Shown: one piece after another, positions 62,101-64,000 of the stretch | Position numbering within the stretch: the first letter of the stretch is position 1 | How the letters are laid out: each line of letters begins with the position of its first letter | Origin: Anaerolineales bacterium | GTDB lineage: Bacteria > Chloroflexota > Anaerolineae > JAAEKA01 | Assembly (NCBI GenBank): GCA_020634615.1 | Contig: JACKBI010000016.1 | Span: forward strand, 1 to 64,000 | Length of the DNA: 64,000 nucleotides | Direction: 5' to 3' | Notes under the pieces: generated by a model | Database searches by the model: none | Told to the model about the DNA's origin: nothing | What the model saw: only the letters and a program-made list of their open reading frames with translations | Position numbers and translations under genes: made by a program

Positions 62101-63754
62101 CGATGACCGTACACTTTGGCAATTCGATGGCGCGGCCTGGCAAGCAATGCCGGGCGCCAGCTTCGAGTTCGACCACGGCGCCAGCGGAGATACCGAACTG
62201 CGCGTGCCATTGGCGGCCATTGGCCAGCCCGACAGTCTCAGTATGCTGGCGTTCGCGGCCAACAGGCGCACCGAGGTGATCTGGAGCGTTTTCCCCACCA
62301 CCAATCCGGTGCTCACATGCTCGCCGGCGGGACCGTGTCCTGACTGGCACGACGTCTATCACTGGGACAGCCTGGGCCAGGACGTGGTTCCCAACCAGGG
62401 CCAGCCGCACAGCCATCACGCGTCGATCACCCTGACCAGCCCGCAAGGTTTCCAGACCGGCTGGGGGCCGGGCGAGACCCTGCAGTTCGTAGCGCGCGTC
62501 CAGAACCTGGACAATGATCCGCTGACGCCGGCCGGCCTCATCCTTGACGGCAGTGCCGGGCTGGCATTCGACGCGGTGAGCCCGGGCCTGGAGGTCGCAC
62601 CCGAGAACGATCGCTGGTTCGTCAACCTGGGCGACATGGCGCCGGGCGACTCGCGCACCGTCACATTGACAACCCACTTAGTGCCCGATCTGACCGGCAT
62701 TGAGTTCGTTACTGTCACCGGCCATGTGGTGCTGCCGCTGCCGGCCAGTGAGCCGGCGCTGGCCAACGCCAGCTACAGCCACCGCGTCGACAGCCACCCG
62801 CCGGTCGTCACCATCGATCTGCCGGCCGCAGCCCTCGCGCCCGGCGCTCAGACCGTCTACGGCACAGCCCAGGACGGCGACGGCGGCGGCGTGGCACGCG
62901 TCGAGGTACAGGTCAACGGCAACGGCTGGATTGCCGCCCAAGGCACCATCGCCTGGCAGGCGACCATTGATGTGCCGGCCAGCGGCTCCTTCGCGCTGTC
63001 GGCGCGGGCCATCGACGTCCACGGCCACACCAGCGATCCGGTCACGATGCAGGTGCAGGTGGACTCCGAGCCGCCGGCTGCGATCCTAGACCTGGCTGAC
63101 CCGCTGCTGGGCGGTGCAGTTGCGCACCTCAGCGGGCGCGCGGCGGACGGCAGCGGATCGGGCGTCGGGCTGGTGCAGTTGCAGATCGATGGCGGGCCGT
63201 GGATCTCAGTGACTCTGCCCTTCGAGCCGGCCGGCGACGGCACGGTGATCTGGCACTACAACTGGACGCTGCCCCACGAGGACGGCGGCGATCACACCAT
63301 CTCAGTGCGCGCCCGCGACCGCGCCGGCAACCTCGGTGCAGCCACCGAGCCGGCCACGGTAACAGTGGACAGCGTCGCGCCGGTGTCGGTGATTGCATCG
63401 CCGGAACCGGGCGCGGTCGTCAGCCCACCCGATCTGCGCATCTGGGGCGTCGCGACCGATGGCTACGGTCTGGACAAGGTGGAGGTCAGCCTGGATGGCG
63501 CGCGGACGTGGCAGCCGGCTGAACTGATGGCCGCTGCCGCGGAGGGCGATGCGCTACTGCCGCGGGCGGTCGTGGATGATGGCGTCATCTGGCAATTGAC
63601 CCTTCCTGTGGCCGGCGGCGAGAGCTTGATCATCTACAGCCGGGCCGCCGATCTGGCCGGCAACGTGCAACGACTGGGCGCTCCCGTGCGCGTGACCGTC
63701 ATGGCTGGCGACATGCGCAAGATCTGGCTGCCGCTGGTGAACCGACAGAACTGA
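50198..63754 (+). CDS. Giant multidomain surface protein, 4518 aa
   Basis: GTG 50198 has GGAG 8 bases upstream, and the signal/anchor segment (SIVLIVATVLIGCAAFAFRLP) follows at once. Order: an LppX/LolA-like domain (about 30-275, LLIGDEAYIKNDGSWRKV); two membrane segments (about 284-335) around an RRR loop; TSP3-like calcium repeats (about 400-506 and 1320-1480, DSDGDGLSDGDE); Ig-like domains (about 1635-1865); seven FG-GAP repeats (about 1910-2310, GDVNGDGLSDLLVG); beta-helix segments alternating with two LamG-type domains (about 2350-3350, GYWPFDGSLADDTGNGNNGT); more Ig-like domains; a DOMON/CBM9-like domain (about 3870-4070); a DUF11-like domain; Ig-like repeats; and the C-terminus IWLPLVNRQN. 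The topology implied is N-terminal anchor with about 4180 residues outside. Likely adhesion or matrix function; binding partners unknown. Confidence 0.88.
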   Translation: MNRKHTSIVLIVATVLIGCAAFAFRLPAEAGEPSPAAAVQATLDAVRNAKSHRFSAEVHQQVRPINVPTAGDIPGLTIQLDGEVAEPGHARLHWSLSDDTSGLPTDTEVLLIGDEAYIKNDGSWRKVAYPLGVAAPAADAVSLLDAVTDVQRLPDVESAAGVSRHYSFAIDSDRYATMMRTRLETLLTQDTGYDVSIRSDASQRYWNVGGAGELWVGEDGLPQRVTFDLALPEVTSGFDASLQMQVDFRDFGEPIAPVEAPGLDGTGGPAQATTISEGALAAALPQQLVLPVILAALLLALAALAAVVIRRRAGYVAVAIGMTVVFVFGPLLQTGAAARSLDRLAAQQEPPLPVDQAARLSALDPAQLQAAAAKLAQPDAVTADVSDCSIIPGGLPATDDQDQDGMDNLTESCLGTDYNHADSDGDTITDTLELQGFTLNNTTWTTNPKMRDSNLDGMDDVAEWNPNWTTQDASTLDPDGDGIPNPWDDDNDGDGIVDSLDNSPFTVLPYKSSYELKITKPTSTLHQNTYVYVDLLVQPQDASHLRYNTTPLDWPSDDKGQIQDLNNSADDVTLFPMVQFNTTTPPSLTTEYGYLVSGPDGSGVYQVMAPLTAVGANGAIDAFRAHMGFTANETALGMDLTNVKVGWLAQTKTDQQTTKAVFHRIYGNFGYWTNETSITTTDEVAASYYEPSIRVAGLSVTESEDVEVALLGAPNAPETSTTTDDEGTVMSNLMAGLNSSYLYNVQPDLPTIVNRFSSASTPASETWGITPPLATTYNTYAHREQALATTTMTTTVDFLSANYSHSRTPMVALGYQETTGALGLESGSVSTSGSKITVDLSGNTLSTMRQIEITQYQWQSGSQSWTALSMDQALAELANRYPNQEQQSTKTTVDYLVLHYYAGLVNYVERNGVVLVGAQADDQAIFDWLDQPQQVSLPGYVDSTFQLSQLESLSSTYGDARGWQVWQDGFDTLGLPGIDSYLTQVSDTRDRLAPKGRSIPDGYSWGLRVPQSTLQQVAGSSQSITDAAENGAAVWHAANQTNASAGVGTIIKPTGSWLMFTNYDVNIQAMQVAMNGGLQVAVAVTTVVAILLLAPVLAINSLLTVFGVNTGLDGILDDIAQWVAGVISNFSLYSELDSNNPLSSSSTSLSLGDTDEGIVTGNPLTMQTDFTGVVVKGPGKSEWNWTHSRSGNIDDVKSSSAYGEWRFSGAAGATVTPVVPTPVHYNCTISNDKGYCKSHATVSITPEQAVRNLTLKITTVVRYSLRYQSCYGVNFIYDYCEAKSTSGVAPSPGDTTNYNQATSTLYVDVLPNSLDGLWDWSELDNWDADGDFLCNGSHNTPHPSACIGWESTYCPNGVLPTNASSTCTNVWDSDGDGLSDGDEAQLGSNGLLADSDNDGLTDYQELLIGTSPTKSDYDGDGLKDGEEVCYVNANGQQVGGWEVTTLGTGAGFSYWTCSSPTDADYDGDKLNDKAERAIGTSPIAANTAPRLSQQVLSPSYEDPDEPNAAPLTILGPGDAMQQQFHLFNDIGAALDTTLSWCAPSGTFGALTVTGVTASSGYSLPSPSTATVGSDDCTLWDLSQSQLYPGEEFTVTLQAPALASAASGSLYQTLTLPFTDPTDPSITRQAQASAQVVIDNTPPVAVLNDPPPDDTTITNADSYLVTGSASDLPSDSWVSLVEISAAGGAWQPLNETQVFTWTWTVPTTDGAYTVEARATDVAGNVQTTPASATVVVDRTGPSAAITNLTDGEVITNLTQDGQGGATIPVDIQASDLASGASTVAGVEVIQVSIDGGPWEHIWSARSDAPPTQSTTYSWQVYAGGGGTHSIAARAIDALGQAGNATTVRVVLDILPPTVNLGNYVTDVAAGQTTSLLGHADDIGNAPLPARPIDLSGALDSQDDATVWLEASGVGDLTGATVTWIGDMNGDNRADAAIGMPAYNGGAGKVVILFGRAGDWPVPPNVESLEASTSSLVASGSSGLGQYVAPAGDVNGDGLSDLLVGDAGNNRVYVVFGRYSGTGASWDLSALASSSNSGRGAILTSTGGTVGQWIAAAGDVNDDKYGDLLIGTSSHAYLVAGRSRFSSQTFAIDDGSAAVIAFAASSGAVATGVGDLNDDGLADFAVSDPANSYGGGERVYLFLGSAIYRGAAGIVLTPASDSAASFAGSSQPGKQVVALGDVDGDGVDDLLYSDGNVPRLVYGRSAADWGQGYGGDATLSYSPAASGVLAAPGDVNADGLNDLVLGTSGNQAYVVHGNATRPGSPPIAATISDAAAVASAPYAAGSDLNCDLSSDLLVVPPDAGGSLETAGEIGRGPVPQPDAAGLPVSAPAGRAAAVAGPSQRAAEVADTVYVSATYCAACDNDGHTWATDAFATIQSAINAGGQNIFVLPGIYEEQIALADGVNLVGSGPEVTILAPPAGASSSAASRAPASDLADSTLVGYWPFDGSLADDTGNGNNGTYAGHNGGATYSTDVPAALPGGSSIDFQGGEAIMVKHSDSLLFDQAFTVAYWVQGTAAEMAGKTMGKPGNTGAGEVKWEVQDADGSGNRSRMATYNSPGWDFGPEYDASDVGWRHVAYVVRIQDGVRYQDLYLNGAYVSTVGGNRATSSLGNTTPLWFGSGGDGGFSNPSFTTSGLLDDVALWNTALSADDIAALASGAKSPADWINRPMVSAGMAGDARVAHLTIEGDDLYDGVRVKQGNITLQRLVIRNTNIAVASDGNRAAVTLINNTVVNNVDGVQTRNCGSLDQRNTALAYNQGAAVDLQSCGATDPVAAWSFDEGSGSTAFDDSGNGHDGALTNGAAWTTSAAPIGVENPYALTLDGVDDYVRIPDSDALDFDTDDDFTVSVWIKPGSTQFPTGSNQDSDVVEKWSQHQGRYPFVIRYYNQNAGSNEGKVYVERYDGGHAPKITSSSSINDGQWHQVTFVRSGGATGTLNLYVDGVLEGSTADTTTGTTVNTSDLFIGQRGDNINRFNGLVDDLQIYDQALSGVAVRSLYNGGRTGGSVTRDYDLFWRNGEDLLVDGTPEDEPAPGDVFADPLFVQSSTNNYQLQTGSPAINAGDPDDPTPPATGGRVDIGAWQHAQAAFYADDSYCETCINDGLDWQVDAFDVVQDAIDTAATTMAQAFGQGTKSTYTVGVGPGTYNESLTLPSYTRLAGSGADDTIVQGPGAGSTVVLSGAIQSEVSGVAITGAGEAAVLVTGYSNNITVTRSLITGNANGIVFEDGSSGATYNNTVAGNSGTAVLASGSGSWAGVHNSILASNATGLSTAGDGAIFNDYNLLYGNTHDYQDDAGTGLVQRSHEITGQDPLFIDPAAGDYRLQASSPAVDSGEPLAPVPVGGGAVSDMGYDEVLAVPLTLLFGVEGTTCLDGSAGMASVEVGIGHVIDASEPLTATEPSTWSAAALTTPGETGSYWNAGVTPAEGDGLYRLYAQGDDGAGNDSGPQYVSSFIADGTAPAVTWTWPPQASASTNYPAFELEAEVSDYVPTGSGDRFNVASVSFEVNGAPVDADWVDDGWTEDSGLPRSYRAVVGGVSGTLEVVAVAVDQAGNETRSEARTVTVADNGDSAVITSPSLASNTNNPVLALTGYVRFADPGNNAQVVLTVPGQSINVTASLVDPTAAISAWTAPVTLPGAGVYEIVSTASSGASQHAPEADLEDHVFVNVTYTPPTLVVTSPNDGDLVYDTLDIAGSVTTGSTGLRAMEISLDGGFTWQSLAVAGDGSWSSTWPAPQDQDFAGYEVLFHATDLAGNVASQSRRFFVDNQGPTAFTPVTLDPAPGTHVQVGTTLDVTWQPPTDGSGSAQMLYATSTATDTVPSTTASGTSWSGALDTAGTWYFHLMAEDAAGNQTHTYYGPYYVEGTTTAANSPESSAGGWVQSIIVDGYLDLVNKEWIPETEQLDVDPRWGQPQVLYTTWDSSNLYLGRQGSLWSADGVGWFYLDTGPGGTTKSVHWPALTLPMEADYAIEIISRDDRTLWQFDGAAWQAMPGASFEFDHGASGDTELRVPLAAIGQPDSLSMLAFAANRRTEVIWSVFPTTNPVLTCSPAGPCPDWHDVYHWDSLGQDVVPNQGQPHSHHASITLTSPQGFQTGWGPGETLQFVARVQNLDNDPLTPAGLILDGSAGLAFDAVSPGLEVAPENDRWFVNLGDMAPGDSRTVTLTTHLVPDLTGIEFVTVTGHVVLPLPASEPALANASYSHRVDSHPPVVTIDLPAAALAPGAQTVYGTAQDGDGGGVARVEVQVNGNGWIAAQGTIAWQATIDVPASGSFALSARAIDVHGHTSDPVTMQVQVDSEPPAAILDLADPLLGGAVAHLSGRAADGSGSGVGLVQLQIDGGPWISVTLPFEPAGDGTVIWHYNWTLPHEDGGDHTISVRARDRAGNLGAATEPATVTVDSVAPVSVIASPEPGAVVSPPDLRIWGVATDGYGLDKVEVSLDGARTWQPAELMAAAAEGDALLPRAVVDDGVIWQLTLPVAGGESLIIYSRAADLAGNVQRLGAPVRVTVMAGDMRKIWLPLVNRQN

Positions 63755-63773
63755 GCGAGACCGGAGAATGGAA

Positions 63774-64000
63774 ATGCTGCTGAACAACGACCGACCCAAG
63801 AATCGACTGAAACATCGCGGATGGCTGCTGCTGGTAGCGCTGACCGGACTGCTAAGCGCGCTGGCGATGCCTGCCGTCAGCGCCCAGGCAGCGTGCAGCG
63901 TCACCGGCCAGCCCTGCGTGCGCGACGACTTCGACGCGCGTGCCTACGACCTCAACACCGGCACCGACGACTGGGCGACGAACTGGGCGGAGATCGGCGA
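63774..64000 (+). CDS. N-terminus of a secreted protein (runs off the window)
   Basis: ATG 63774 (MLLNNDRPKNRLKHRG) has GGAG 7 bases upstream; ATG 63768 is too close to it. A basic start and hydrophobic core (WLLLVALTGLLSALAMPAVSAQA) form a clear Sec signal peptide with cleavage near AQA. The mature part begins ACSVTGQPCVRDDFDARAYDLNTGTDDWATNW, a D-x-F-x-x-x-x-Y-x-x-N-x-G-T-x-x-W pattern that opens beta-sandwich repeats in other large surface proteins of these bacteria. It starts 19 bp after the giant's stop, so it is in the same operon. Confidence 0.82.
   Translation, partial: MLLNNDRPKNRLKHRGWLLLVALTGLLSALAMPAVSAQAACSVTGQPCVRDDFDARAYDLNTGTDDWATNWAEIG

Noticed and set aside
61124..62677. 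517-residue minus-strand ORF inside the giant gene
   Set aside because: Antisense to strongly coding sequence with recognisable domains on the plus strand; Arg/Val/Gly-rich shadow composition.

Overview
The window reads as chromosomal DNA of a high-GC, probably aerobic, filamentous-type Chloroflexota (Anaerolineae/Caldilineae-like). This is inferred from family content, because no rRNA or other phylogenetic marker was compared. The clues are two giant AfsR-like BTAD-STAND-WD40 proteins with the same C-terminal motif, a CHAT-STAND-TPR protein, T/P-rich linkers in secreted proteins, an extracellular 4518-residue multidomain protein ending in a W-L-P-L-V motif, and abundant lipoproteins without outer-membrane machinery.

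Layout. 1-3.4 kb: stress and small genes (CsbD-like, stand-alone receiver, tandem GNAT acetyltransferase, ferritin). 3.4-7.1 kb: tex and a dGTPase-like HD hydrolase, divergent. 7.2-15.3 kb: a minus-strand housekeeping block, in transcription order rpsP-khpA-rimM-dprA-topA-xerC plus a membrane protein; TopA carries two extra N-terminal zinc ribbons. 15.4-21.5 kb: a beta-propeller lipoprotein, a Nudix hydrolase, rocD (ornithine aminotransferase) behind an attenuator-like leader, mutY, and a DUF362 protein. 21.5-27.3 kb: an unknown protein followed by a CHAT protease-STAND ATPase-TPR gene, the second part broken by many single-base indels. 27.3-28.3 kb: eight ~115-bp tandem repeats. 28.3-36.9 kb: a minus-strand sugar-utilisation cluster, in transcription order LacI regulator, solute-binding lipoprotein, two permeases, xylose isomerase, GH3 glycosidase (frameshifted). 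The last two genes are separated by a nest of perfect palindromes.

37-45.7 kb: two paralogous regulators (wHTH-BTAD-STAND-14 WD40 repeats). 45.7-64 kb: exported proteins on the plus strand: a DUF333-M20 peptidase lipoprotein, a BNR/SdrD_B surface protein, an 81-residue small protein, the 4518-residue surface giant, and the start of another exported protein.

The most interesting observation is a pair of near-identical promoter elements at 45771-45804 and 49772-49805. Each has two direct repeats on an 11-bp period placed at identical distance from a -10 hexamer. This is the arrangement bound by SARP/AfsR-type BTAD regulators, and the two such regulators encoded here lie immediately next door. 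The inference is a local circuit in which one or both STAND-WD40 regulators switch on the peptidase lipoprotein and the surface giant operon.

A cautionary note: nearly all broken reading frames lie between 24.4 and 30.5 kb, in two unrelated genes flanking the tandem array. This looks more like poor consensus sequence than biology. No tRNA, rRNA, CRISPR array or transposase gene was recognised.
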